From an uncultured Pelagibacteraceae bacterium (GTDB taxonomy: Bacteria > Pseudomonadota > Alphaproteobacteria > Pelagibacterales > Pelagibacteraceae): a stretch of 64,000 nt of DNA. Location: NCBI GenBank assembly GCA_902614905.1, contig CACMMN010000002.1, forward strand, positions 45,001 to 109,000, in the 5' to 3' direction. Both the position numbers and the translations under genes were made by a program. Shown one piece after another: positions 55,084 through 63,808 of this stretch. Numbering within the stretch: the stretch's first letter is position 1; the number at the start of each line of letters is the position of its first letter. Below the pieces are notes generated by a model, which did not search any database, was not told the origin of the DNA, and saw only the letters and a list, made by a program, of their open reading frames with translations.

Positions 55084-55322
55084 TTAAATTTATTAATATT
55101 ATACTAATAAAAATTATTAAATTATATCAATATCTAATTTCCCCGTTGCTAGGAAATAACTGTAGATATTTTCCATCTTGTTCAGATTACTTTATTGATT
55201 GTTTAAAAACTTATGGACCATTGAAAGGTTCTATTAAAGGGTTTCTTAGACTGATAACTTGCCACCCAATTAAATTTTTAGGTGGAGGAGAAGGTTACAG
55301 ACCTTTAAAAAATAAAGAATAA
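55080..55322 (+). CDS. yidD: Membrane protein insertion efficiency factor YidD
   Basis: An 80-residue protein with the family core YQYLISPLLGNNCRYFPSCSDY and a GPLKGSIKGFLRLITCHP continuation. The conserved cysteines are present. It supports YidC-dependent insertion and is encoded between rnpA and yidC with a 4-bp overlap and a 2-bp gap. Confidence 0.95.
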   Translation: MIKFINIILIKIIKLYQYLISPLLGNNCRYFPSCSDYFIDCLKTYGPLKGSIKGFLRLITCHPIKFLGGGEGYRPLKNKE

Positions 55323-55324
55323 TT

Positions 55325-57001
55325 ATGGATACAAAAAATATAATAGCCGCTATATCACTTAGTTTAGCTATAATAGTAATATGGAGCTTATTTTTTCAAC
55401 CATCACCGGAAGAAATAAAAAAAAGAAAAGAGAAAGAAAAAATTGTTAATAGTAGTGATGCTCCAAATATAGACACCACTGAAAAAATTACCAATCTCTC
55501 AAGAGAAGAGGCATTAAAATTAGATGACAGATTTTATTTCGAAAATGAGAGCATTAAGGGCTCAATTTCATTAAAGGGCGCAACAATAGATGATTTAATT
55601 TTTAAAAAATATAAAACTCAACTTGATTCTGATCAATTCGTAACTTTATTAAATCCCAAATCAACTTCAAATGGTTATTATGTTGAGTCTGGTTGGGCAT
55701 CTAACAATAAAAATATAGATATTCCTGATAATAAAACAATTTGGAAAATTGAAGGTAATTCAAAACTTACACCAAATGATGATGTGACTCTTATTTGGAA
55801 AAATAATCAGGGACTAACTTTTGAAAAGATTATAAAAATTGACAATCAATATTTATTCACCATAGAACAAAAAATTAAAAATAGTTCAGATAAGATTTAT
55901 AGTTTTTACCCATACGCACAAATTATTAGAACTAAGATTCCAGAGATTATAGACTTTTTTATTTTACATGAGGGGCCTCTTGGAGTTTTAGATGATCAAC
56001 TGATCGAAAAAGATTACAAAGACATTTTGGACAAGAAATATTCAAAAAATGCTAATAATGGATTTTTAGGAATAACTGATAAATATTGGTTAACAAGTAT
56101 AATTCCGCAAAAAAATAAAAAATTTAGAGCTGACTTTGAATATAATGAAAAATTTAAAGTAAACTACATAGAAACAGACTCCTATGACTCTAAACCAAAT
56201 GCCCAAATTAGTAATATTGTTAATGTGGTTGTTGCAGCAAAAGAAGTAAATGTTATTGATGGTTACAATGAGAGCTTAGGTCTTAAAAAGTTTGATCTTG
56301 TAATTGATTGGGGTTGGTTTTATTGGATAGTAAAACCTCTGTTTTTTTTAAATGATTATTTCTTTAAACTCGCAGGTAATTATGGGATCGCGATAATACT
56401 AATAACTGTCTGTCTAAGATTAGCATTTTTTCCATTAAATAATTATGCCTTTAAATCAATGAGCCGTATGAAGTTAGTTCAGCCTGAGATGGCTCGTCTA
56501 AAAGAAATTCATAAAGACGATAAAATGAAATTACAACAGGCAATGATGCAACTATATAAGAAAGAAGGCATTAACCCAGTATCAGGCTGTTTGCCAATTT
56601 TGATTTCTATACCCTTCTTCTTTGCAATTTACAAAATGTTATTTGTAACAATTGAAATGAGACATCAACCATTTTTTGGATGGATAAAAGATTTATCTGA
56701 AAAGGACCCAACTTCAATTTTTAATTTATTTGGTTTAATTCCATGGGATCCACCATCTTTCATGATTATTGGGGCTCTTCCCGTAATGATGGGTTTTACA
56801 ATGTGGCTGCAGCAGAAACTAAATCCAGCCCCTCAGGACGAAATACAAAAAAAAATTTTTATGTTCTTTCCATTATTTTTAACAATAATTTTAGCTCCTT
56901 TTCCATCTGGACTTGTGCTGTATTGGACCGCAAACAATATTCTTACTATGGCTCAACAGTACGTAATTATGAAAAGAACTACTGTTAAAACTGCCTCTTA
57001 A
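55325..57001 (+). CDS. yidC: Membrane protein insertase YidC
   Basis: A 558-residue insertase with an N-terminal membrane helix, a periplasmic beta-domain (about 60-330) and the C-terminal five-helix insertase core (NYGIAIILITVCLRLAFFPL, then GCLPILISIPFFFAIYKML, then GLVLYWTANNILTMAQQYVI). It inserts and folds inner-membrane proteins. The engB gene that often follows in Alphaproteobacteria is absent and argB starts at once. Confidence 0.96.
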   Translation: MDTKNIIAAISLSLAIIVIWSLFFQPSPEEIKKRKEKEKIVNSSDAPNIDTTEKITNLSREEALKLDDRFYFENESIKGSISLKGATIDDLIFKKYKTQLDSDQFVTLLNPKSTSNGYYVESGWASNNKNIDIPDNKTIWKIEGNSKLTPNDDVTLIWKNNQGLTFEKIIKIDNQYLFTIEQKIKNSSDKIYSFYPYAQIIRTKIPEIIDFFILHEGPLGVLDDQLIEKDYKDILDKKYSKNANNGFLGITDKYWLTSIIPQKNKKFRADFEYNEKFKVNYIETDSYDSKPNAQISNIVNVVVAAKEVNVIDGYNESLGLKKFDLVIDWGWFYWIVKPLFFLNDYFFKLAGNYGIAIILITVCLRLAFFPLNNYAFKSMSRMKLVQPEMARLKEIHKDDKMKLQQAMMQLYKKEGINPVSGCLPILISIPFFFAIYKMLFVTIEMRHQPFFGWIKDLSEKDPTSIFNLFGLIPWDPPSFMIIGALPVMMGFTMWLQQKLNPAPQDEIQKKIFMFFPLFLTIILAPFPSGLVLYWTANNILTMAQQYVIMKRTTVKTAS

Positions 57002-57850
57002 ATGGAACTAGAAAAAATTTTACCAAAAGATGGTCCTCCTATTGAGGAAGTTCACAAATACGTTCAGAAATATAAAAATGAATTAATAGTAATAAAATAC
57101 GGCGGTAACGTATTTATCGATAGAGAAATTTTTAATAATTTTATATCTGATTTAAAAATATTAAACGAGTTAGGACTTTCTGTTATTGTAGTACACGGTG
57201 GAGGTCCTAGAATAAAAAGAGAATTAGATAAATCAAACATTAAATCAAAGTTTATAAGAGGTTTGAGGGTAACCGACAAAAAAATCATAAATATTGTAGA
57301 AAATGTTCTTATAGATTTTAATAATGATATTGTTAAATCATTAGAAGAAAAAGGGACAAAAGGAGTTCCAATTAATACAAAAAATAACAATGTTATTCAT
57401 GTTGATCCAGAGTCAAGTGAATTAGGTTTTGTTGGTGTGCCTAAAAAAATTGAACATAATGTTATTAATAAAATATTAAATGAAAATTTTATTCCTGTAA
57501 TTTCTCCTTTAGGATTAGGAAAAGATCTAAAAACTTATAATATAAACGGAGACACTGCTGCAGGTGCAATAGCTAAATCGCTTAAATCAAGAAGATTGCT
57601 TTTAATGACTAATGTAGAGGGAGTTTTAGACAAAAATAAAAAGCTAATACAAGAAATTTCCTCTTCCAAAATTTTAGAGATGATCAAAGATGAAACAATA
57701 ACCGAGGGGATGATACCAAAGATTAATACATGTTTAGACGCTATTAACAACGGAGTAACCGCTGTTGCAATAATTGATGGTAGGAAAAAACATTCAATTT
57801 TATTTGAAATTTTTTCGGATAAAGGATCAGGTACTTTAATCAGAAAATGA
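57002..57850 (+). CDS. argB: N-acetylglutamate kinase
   Basis: A 282-residue amino-acid kinase, second step of arginine synthesis. IVIKYGGNVF, VVHGGGPRIKRELDK and NGDTAAGAIAKSLKS are typical. An N-terminal helix precedes the kinase core, a feature of the arginine-inhibited hexameric forms, so feedback control is likely. It starts right after the yidC stop and overlaps the HAD gene by 4 bp. Confidence 0.95.
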   Translation: MELEKILPKDGPPIEEVHKYVQKYKNELIVIKYGGNVFIDREIFNNFISDLKILNELGLSVIVVHGGGPRIKRELDKSNIKSKFIRGLRVTDKKIINIVENVLIDFNNDIVKSLEEKGTKGVPINTKNNNVIHVDPESSELGFVGVPKKIEHNVINKILNENFIPVISPLGLGKDLKTYNINGDTAAGAIAKSLKSRRLLLMTNVEGVLDKNKKLIQEISSSKILEMIKDETITEGMIPKINTCLDAINNGVTAVAIIDGRKKHSILFEIFSDKGSGTLIRK

Positions 57851-58539
57851 AAGATTTTAAAAAAATGAAATATCTATTATTAGATCTTGATGGAGTATGT
57901 TACGGAAAACATAATAATTATTCATTAGAAAAAGTATTTGGCCAAGTATCCAATCGTATGACACAATTTATTTCAGAAAGACTTAAAATAAATCGAGATG
58001 AAGCTAAAAAATTACAAACTGATTATTTTTACAAGTATAACACAAGTTTAAATGGGCTCATGATACATCATGATATACCACCTCAAGAATTTTTGAAATA
58101 TGTACACACAATCGATCTCTCCTTTATGAAAGAAGATAAAATTATGAGAGATGAATTGATTAATTTAGATATGGAGAAGTTTATTTTCACTAACGGGAGT
58201 GCTGAACACGCTGAAAATATATTATCACACCTTGGAGTATATGATCTTTTTGGGAGAGATAAAGTATTTGATATTCAAGATGCTGGATATGTCCCAAAAC
58301 CTGAGGCAAAGACTTTTGATCTAATGCTCAATAAATTTAAGATAAATCCAAAAGAAACGATTTATATTGAAGATATTGCGAAAAATTTAAGTATTGGTCA
58401 CGAAAGAGGATGCTATACAGTTTGGCTAATTAATGATGAGTATTTTGGCAAGATAGACTCTAATAAAGATTATATTTCTCATAAAATCGAAAATCTGTCT
58501 TTATTTCTTAAAGAAATAAGGCTATTAAAAAACAAGTAA
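57847..58539 (+). CDS. HAD-family hydrolase, pyrimidine 5'-nucleotidase type
   Basis: A 230-residue HAD phosphatase. Motif I is LLLDLDGVCYG (nucleophile Asp), motif II is FTNGSAEHA, and motif III/IV is IYIEDIAKNL. The cap pattern fits the SDT1-like pyrimidine nucleotidase branch often found beside dapD in Alphaproteobacteria. The substrate is not certain. Confidence 0.82.
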   Translation: MKDFKKMKYLLLDLDGVCYGKHNNYSLEKVFGQVSNRMTQFISERLKINRDEAKKLQTDYFYKYNTSLNGLMIHHDIPPQEFLKYVHTIDLSFMKEDKIMRDELINLDMEKFIFTNGSAEHAENILSHLGVYDLFGRDKVFDIQDAGYVPKPEAKTFDLMLNKFKINPKETIYIEDIAKNLSIGHERGCYTVWLINDEYFGKIDSNKDYISHKIENLSLFLKEIRLLKNK

Positions 58540-58542
58540 ATT

Positions 58543-59370
58543 ATGTCTTTAGAAAAAATTATTAACGATGCCTGGGAAATTAAGGATCAAATTAGCCCTA
58601 GCTCAGATCCAAAGCTTAAAGATGCAATTAATCAAATAATTGCAGACTTGGATAGCGGAAAAGTTAGAGCTGCTGAAAAAATAAATGGTCAATGGATTGC
58701 TCACCAACACATTAAGAAAGCAATAATGCTTAGTTTTAGAATATATCCAATGGAAAATTTAAATGGTCCTTATAGTAGTTGGTATGACAAAGCTCACCTG
58801 TTAAAAGGTAAAACTGCTGGATGGTCTAAAGAAGATCATGAAAAAGCTGGCTTTAGAATGGTTCCTAATTCTCCAGTTAGAAAAGGATCTTTTGTTGGGA
58901 AAAATGCTGTATTAATGCCTTGCTATGTAAACATAGGTGCATACATTGATGAAGGCACAATGATAGACACCTTCGCAAGAGCTGGCAGTTGTTGTCAAAT
59001 TGGAAAAAATTGTCATATATCCGCAGGGTCTGGAGTTGGTGGAGTTTTGGAACCGGCTCAAGCGTTGCCTACAATTATTGAAGATAACGTTTTTTTAGGT
59101 GCAATGTCCGAAGTAGTTGAAGGAGTAATCGTTGGTGAAGGATCAGTTTTGAGCATGGGAATGTACATTGGTCAATCAACTAAAATTGTAGATCGGAAGT
59201 CAGGAAAAATATCTTATGGTAAAATACCTCCTTACTCAGTTGTTGTACCAGGAACCTTACCAGATAAAAATAATTCGTCAGCTGCATCGCTATACTGCGC
59301 AGTAATAATTAAACAAGTTGATGAAAAAACAAGATCTAAAACTTCGGTAAACGATCTTTTAAGAGAATAA
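58543..59370 (+). CDS. dapD: Tetrahydrodipicolinate N-succinyltransferase
   Basis: A 275-residue left-handed beta-helix acyltransferase of the succinylase lysine/diaminopimelate route. GAYIDEGTMIDTFARAGSCCQIGKNCHIS and NVFLGAMSEVVEGVIVGEG show the hexapeptide repeats. Next gene dapE acts two steps later. Confidence 0.95.
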   Translation: MSLEKIINDAWEIKDQISPSSDPKLKDAINQIIADLDSGKVRAAEKINGQWIAHQHIKKAIMLSFRIYPMENLNGPYSSWYDKAHLLKGKTAGWSKEDHEKAGFRMVPNSPVRKGSFVGKNAVLMPCYVNIGAYIDEGTMIDTFARAGSCCQIGKNCHISAGSGVGGVLEPAQALPTIIEDNVFLGAMSEVVEGVIVGEGSVLSMGMYIGQSTKIVDRKSGKISYGKIPPYSVVVPGTLPDKNNSSAASLYCAVIIKQVDEKTRSKTSVNDLLRE

Positions 59371-59372
59371 AA

Positions 59373-60530
59373 ATGCAAAAAATTAATGAGCTTGAGTTAG
59401 CTAAAGAGCTAATTAGATTTCCATCTATTACACCTATAGACGCAGGGGTGATGAGTTTTCTTGAAAAAAAATTAACTAAATTAGGTTTCAAAACTAAGAT
59501 AATTACCTTTAAAGATAAAACACATAAACCCGTAAAAAATTTGTATGCAAGATTAGGAAATAAAGGTCCAAATTTTTGTTATGCTGGACATTTGGATGTT
59601 GTGCCTCCAGGTAATTTAAATGACTGGACTGTGAACCCATTTAAACCAAAAGTTAAAAATGGTCATCTAATTGGCAGAGGTGCTAATGATATGAAAAGTT
59701 CAATTGCAGCTTTTGTATCTGCTGTAAGTATTTTTTTGACAAAAAATAAAAATTTAAAAGGTTCAATAAGCTTTTTGATTACAGGGGATGAAGAAGGCGA
59801 TGCGGTTAATGGAACAAAAAAGCTAGTAGATTATTTAAAAAAGAAAAAAGAAAAAATAAATTTTTGTTTAGTTGGGGAACCAACCAATCCTAATAAATTG
59901 GGTGAAATGGTTAAAATTGGTAGAAGGGGTAGTTTAACTGGAAAGATAGTTATTAATGGTGTTCAAGGGCATGTTGCATACCCACACCGAGCTAATAATC
60001 CATCTACAACTATAGTAGAAATTTTAAAGAAATTAAAAGATATAAAATTTGATAGTGGTACAAAGAATTTTCAGCCAACTAATCTAGAAGTTACAAGTAT
60101 AAATATAAATAACGATATAGATAATATTATTCCAGGTTCTGCGGGGGCCACTTTTAATATACGATTTAACAATAAACATACATCAAAATCTTTAAAGAAA
60201 AAACTAAATACAATTTTTTCAAAGATATGTGGGAAGAAAAAATCTAAATATGAAATTGAATATAAAGTATCTGGAGAGGCATTTTTATGTGAACCGAGTA
60301 GTTTTGTTTATAAAATTCAGAATATTATTAAAAAAAATACAAAAATTAAACCGAAACTATCAACATCGGGTGGAACATCTGATGCAAGATTTATAAGAAA
60401 GATATCACCTTGCCTTGAGTTTGGTTTAGTTGGCAAAACTATGCATAAAATAGATGAGGCAGTATCCTTAAGAGATTTAAAAAACTTAACTAAAATTTAT
60501 GCAGAAATATTAGAAGAATACTTTAAGTGA
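59373..60530 (+). CDS. dapE: Succinyl-diaminopimelate desuccinylase
   Basis: A 385-residue M20 metallopeptidase-family enzyme. Zinc-ligand motifs: AGHLDVVPPG, RGANDMKSS, GDEEGDAVNG and the late His in VGKTMHKIDE. It releases diaminopimelate for peptidoglycan and lysine. It starts 2 bp after dapD and overlaps the deacetylase gene by 4 bp. Confidence 0.94.
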   Translation: MQKINELELAKELIRFPSITPIDAGVMSFLEKKLTKLGFKTKIITFKDKTHKPVKNLYARLGNKGPNFCYAGHLDVVPPGNLNDWTVNPFKPKVKNGHLIGRGANDMKSSIAAFVSAVSIFLTKNKNLKGSISFLITGDEEGDAVNGTKKLVDYLKKKKEKINFCLVGEPTNPNKLGEMVKIGRRGSLTGKIVINGVQGHVAYPHRANNPSTTIVEILKKLKDIKFDSGTKNFQPTNLEVTSININNDIDNIIPGSAGATFNIRFNNKHTSKSLKKKLNTIFSKICGKKKSKYEIEYKVSGEAFLCEPSSFVYKIQNIIKKNTKIKPKLSTSGGTSDARFIRKISPCLEFGLVGKTMHKIDEAVSLRDLKNLTKIYAEILEEYFK

Positions 60531-61450
60531 GTACTGCAATAATAACATCCGATACATCAGAAGATCACATTACTGGTGATGGTCATCCAGAACAACCAAA
60601 AAGAGTTTCGGCGGTTGTTAGAAGATTAAAAAAGAGGAAAAATCTATTGTGGGTTAAGTCAGAAAAGTTTGACCTAAAAATATTAAAAAAAGTTCATGGG
60701 TCTGATTATATTGATAGCATAGAAAATTCATTTCCGTCTAGCGGTTTAAAATTTTTAGATGGAGACACAATTATATCTCCCGGAAGTAAGAAGGCAACAT
60801 ACGACGCAGTAGGTTCTATAATTAAAGCAATAGATGGTGTAGAGAGCAAAAAATTTAATAATGTATTTTGTGCTGTAAGGCCTCCTGGGCATCACTGTGA
60901 AAAAAATAAAGCTATGGGTTTTTGTATTTTTAATAATGCAGCAATAGGGGCTCAATATTTAATTGAAAAATATAATTACAATAAAGTATGTATCATAGAT
61001 TTTGATGTTCATCATGGTAATGGCACCCAAGACATTTTTTACGATAATAAAAAAGTTTTATATATATCAACTCATCAGTATCCTTTTTATCCTGGAACTG
61101 GATCTGAGAATGAGAAGGGCAAGTTTAATAACATATTTAATATACCTTTGCCAGCTGGCACATCTTCTGAAAATTACTTTGATGCATATAATCATGTGTT
61201 AAAAAAGTTATATGAATTCAAACCTGAGTTTTTAATTTTTTCGGCAGGTTTCGATGCACACCAGGATGACCCTCTTGCACAATTTAAACTAAAATCGAAA
61301 GATTTTTATGAAATTACAAGAAGAACACTTCTTGCAACAAATAAATATAATAATAGAAAAGTAGTTTCGATCTTAGAAGGTGGTTATGATTTAAATGCTC
61401 TAGCAGAAAGTGCTGACGAGCATGTTAAAGCATTACAGCAAAATAAATAA
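60527..61450 (+). CDS. Histone deacetylase-family (acetylpolyamine amidohydrolase-like) protein
   Basis: A 307-residue zinc hydrolase. The catalytic stretch has RPPGHHCEKNKAMGFCIFNN, the zinc motif is DFDVHHGNGTQ, and the late GGYDLNALAESADEH fits. Bacterial members remove acetyl or related groups from polyamines or other small substrates; the real substrate is unknown. GTG start at 60527 overlaps the dapE stop. Confidence 0.88.
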   Translation: MSTAIITSDTSEDHITGDGHPEQPKRVSAVVRRLKKRKNLLWVKSEKFDLKILKKVHGSDYIDSIENSFPSSGLKFLDGDTIISPGSKKATYDAVGSIIKAIDGVESKKFNNVFCAVRPPGHHCEKNKAMGFCIFNNAAIGAQYLIEKYNYNKVCIIDFDVHHGNGTQDIFYDNKKVLYISTHQYPFYPGTGSENEKGKFNNIFNIPLPAGTSSENYFDAYNHVLKKLYEFKPEFLIFSAGFDAHQDDPLAQFKLKSKDFYEITRRTLLATNKYNNRKVVSILEGGYDLNALAESADEHVKALQQNK

Positions 61451-61461
61451 AAAATTACATA

Positions 61462-61488
61462 TTGAAAATTTTAAAATAGTTACCATAT
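61462..61488 (+). promoter_or_regulatory. Sigma32-like heat-shock promoter of the Hsp20 gene
   Basis: TTGAAA (61462-61467), a 15-bp spacer and CCATAT (61483-61488) fit the RpoH consensus (CTTGAAA and CCCCATNT). It lies 55 bp before the ATG. The gene type makes a heat-shock promoter expected. Confidence 0.65.
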
Positions 61489-61527
61489 AACTTTAAGTGT
61501 TGCCTAATGGGACACAAAATAACCTTG

Positions 61528-61540
61528 CTAACAAAGGAGG
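61528..61540 (+). promoter_or_regulatory. Possible RNA-thermometer stem covering the Hsp20 ribosome site
   Basis: CCTTG and CAAAGG in the leader pair (one bulged A) around a CTAA tetraloop. The AAAGG part belongs to the AAAGGAGG ribosome-binding site 5 bp before ATG. A short stem that melts with heat is a known mode for small heat-shock genes; this one is only 5 bp, so tentative. Confidence 0.4.
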
Positions 61541-61544
61541 AAAA

Positions 61545-61991
61545 ATGACAAGTAAGGATCTATCAATCTTTAATTCATTAAGACCATTTTCTGTTGGTTT
61601 TGATGATATGTTTGAGCAATTTGAAAACATGTTAGGAAATGGAAGTTTGACAACTCAGTCAAATTACCCACCATATAACATTAGAAAAACTGGTAAAGAC
61701 AGATACTCAATTGAGGTAGCTCTTGCGGGATTTAACAAAAAAGATGTTGAAGTAGAATATGAAGACAATCTTTTAACTGTAAGAACCAAACAAGTTGAAA
61801 AATCTGATAACACTGTCGAAAATGGAGAGATTATACACAAAGGAATATCTCAAAGACAATTTACTAGATCATTTAAAATTGCTGAAGACGTAAAAGTTGG
61901 TGAAGCAAATTTGAAAGATGGGCTTTTAACTATTGAATGTGAAAGAATAGTTCCAGACTTTAAGAAAAAGAAGTTAATTCAAATTAAATAA
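61545..61991 (+). CDS. Small heat-shock protein, Hsp20/IbpA family
   Basis: A 148-residue alpha-crystallin-domain chaperone. The N-terminal part (SLRPFSVGFDDMFEQFE) is IbpA-like; the core has YNIRKTGKDRYSIEVALAGF and the strand motif AEDVKVGEANLKDGLLTIE. ATG 61545 is chosen because AAAGGAGG precedes it; the upstream in-frame start at 61497 lies near the predicted transcription start. Holds unfolded proteins in the cytosol. Confidence 0.93.
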   Translation: MTSKDLSIFNSLRPFSVGFDDMFEQFENMLGNGSLTTQSNYPPYNIRKTGKDRYSIEVALAGFNKKDVEVEYEDNLLTVRTKQVEKSDNTVENGEIIHKGISQRQFTRSFKIAEDVKVGEANLKDGLLTIECERIVPDFKKKKLIQIK

Positions 61992-62002
61992 CCTAAACCT
62001 TG

Positions 62003-62025
62003 CTTGTGGGGTAAAGCCCCACAAG
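62003..62025. terminator. Hairpin between convergent Hsp20 and lipoprotein genes
   Basis: A perfect 9-bp stem (CTTGTGGGG with CCCCACAAG) with a 5-nt loop sits between the two convergent stops. No strong T-run follows in either direction, so it may stabilise 3' ends or act with factors rather than be a classical intrinsic terminator. Confidence 0.5.
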
Positions 62026-62337
62026 TTAAAAACATCCTTTTGAAGAATAACCTACAACAAAATCACTTTCATCAATTTCAAAACTTCTTTGACATTTAAT
62101 CCCGTATTTTTTTGAAATATATATAATTTTTCCTGAACCAGGTGGTTCTCCATCATTTGGCATTGTTAAATCTGGGTATCCAAATTCTGCAATCAACAAA
62201 TCTTTTTTTTTGTTTAGAAATTTCATTAAATACTTATCTTCTTTTTGAATAACTTCATCAGCTTTATTCTGCACCGTTTTACAGGACGATAAAGAAACAA
62301 ATGACAAAATCAAAAATATATTAATTATTTTTTTCAT
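62026..62337 (-). CDS. Small lipoprotein, unknown function
   Basis: A 103-residue protein with a signal peptide and lipobox (FVSLSSCKT, lipidated Cys near residue 20), then a soluble domain with GYPDLTMPNDGEPPGSGKII. ATG 62337 (MKKIINIFLIL) is preferred to 62355 since it starts a normal signal peptide. The domain is SmpA/BamE-like in size but I do not assign it. Confidence 0.75.
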   Translation of the reverse strand: MKKIINIFLILSFVSLSSCKTVQNKADEVIQKEDKYLMKFLNKKKDLLIAEFGYPDLTMPNDGEPPGSGKIIYISKKYGIKCQRSFEIDESDFVVGYSSKGCF

Positions 62338-62461
62338 TAGGCGGAATATTAGCATAGGAGAAATTATTAAAAATAAACTTGTAGTTGAATATTGTGAATA
62401 AAGAATATTTTATTAAGGAATTATTTTATTAATCTGATAATTTTTTTTAAAGGGAGGAATT

Positions 62462-63772
62462 ATGCTAGATAAATATTTCGAATACAAAAAACATAAAACA
62501 GATTTTAGAACTGAGGTTATTGCGGGTGTGACTACATTTCTAACAATGGCCTATATAATGTTCCTAAACCCTTTTATTTTATCGGGGGAATTCGCTGGAC
62601 CTGAAAAAGGTTTTTTTGATTTTGGCGCAGTATTTACGGCCACCATTTTAGCAACCGCTCTTGCTTGTTTCATAATGGCTTTTTACGGAAAGACTTGGCC
62701 AATAGGACTTGCTCCAGGAATGGGAATAAATGCTTTTGTAGCTTTTGGTGTAGTTGCGGGTATGGGTTACACTCCACAAGCTGCTTTAGGTGCAGTTTTA
62801 GTAGCTGGAGTATTATTTTTGATTATTTCTCTTACACCTTTAAGAGCATGGTTAATAAACTCAATTCCAAAAAGTTTAAAATTAGGAATTGGAGCAGGTA
62901 TAGGATTGTTTTTAGCTATAATAGGATTGGAAATTATGGGAGTTGTTGGAGATCATCCAGTTACTTTAGTAACTCTCGGTGATTTAAAAAATCCTTTAGT
63001 GCTATTAGGGTGCTTGGCTTTTGTTGCTATGGTTGTTCTTGAAAAACTTAAAGTTAAAGGAAATATTATAATTGGAATTATTGCTTTTAGTATAATTGCA
63101 TGGGTAACTGGTTTAGCAAAATTTAATGGAGTAGTAAGTTCACCTCCGCCAATGACATATTTATTTGATTTTGATTTAAAAGCAGCGTTATCAGCAAGTA
63201 TGTCAACTGTAGTCTTTACGTTGTTATTTATCGATTTTTTTGATACTGCAGGAACATTAACATCTGTTGCTAATGTTGCTGGAAAAGTAGATAGCAAAGG
63301 TAGAGTTACAGATATAAATAAAGCCATGATGTCTGACAGTGTCGCTACAGTTGCTGGTGCTATGATGGGCACAACGACTGTAACAAGTTATGTAGAGTCA
63401 GGTGCTGGTGTTAAAGCGGGTGGAAGAACAGGTATGACCTCTTTAGTAATTGGAGTCCTGTTTTTATCATGCTTATTCTTTTCTCCTCTTGCAACAAGTT
63501 TGCCTAAGGAAATTGACGGAGCTGCACTTCTATATGTTGCTGTTCTTTTTGTGAGAAACATTACAGATATTGAGTGGAATGATATTGCAGAATCTGCTCC
63601 CTCAATCGTAGCAATGATAACAATGCCACTTACTTATAGTATTAGTAATGGAATTGCTTTAGCTTTTATATCTTATGCTTTGATTAAAATATTTACTGGA
63701 AAAATATCTAATACTTCTCCTGCTATTTGGTTAATAGCAGTTTTGAGTGTAATAAGTTTTCTTGTAGCTTAA
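62462..63772 (+). CDS. NCS2-family (AzgA-like) purine permease
   Basis: A 436-residue membrane protein with about 12 hydrophobic segments. The start DYFEYKKH-type motif (KYFEYKKHKTDFRTEVIAGVTTF), APGMGINAF, the DFFDTAGTL motif and TTTVTSYVESGAGVKAGGRTG are diagnostic of the AzgA branch, which imports adenine, guanine or hypoxanthine with protons. A strong AAAGGGAGG precedes the ATG. Single gene. Confidence 0.92.
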   Translation: MLDKYFEYKKHKTDFRTEVIAGVTTFLTMAYIMFLNPFILSGEFAGPEKGFFDFGAVFTATILATALACFIMAFYGKTWPIGLAPGMGINAFVAFGVVAGMGYTPQAALGAVLVAGVLFLIISLTPLRAWLINSIPKSLKLGIGAGIGLFLAIIGLEIMGVVGDHPVTLVTLGDLKNPLVLLGCLAFVAMVVLEKLKVKGNIIIGIIAFSIIAWVTGLAKFNGVVSSPPPMTYLFDFDLKAALSASMSTVVFTLLFIDFFDTAGTLTSVANVAGKVDSKGRVTDINKAMMSDSVATVAGAMMGTTTVTSYVESGAGVKAGGRTGMTSLVIGVLFLSCLFFSPLATSLPKEIDGAALLYVAVLFVRNITDIEWNDIAESAPSIVAMITMPLTYSISNGIALAFISYALIKIFTGKISNTSPAIWLIAVLSVISFLVA

Positions 63773-63780
63773 AATTTAAA

Positions 63781-63808
63781 AGGGGCTGGCCAATAAACTA
63801 GTCCCTTA
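63781..63808. terminator. Imperfect hairpin between the permease and the next gene
   Basis: AAGGGGCT and AGTCCCTT (one G-T pair) flank an 11-nt loop after the permease stop. It overlaps the stop codon of the convergent partial gene. It may end transcription from either side; no strong T-run. Weak. Confidence 0.35.
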
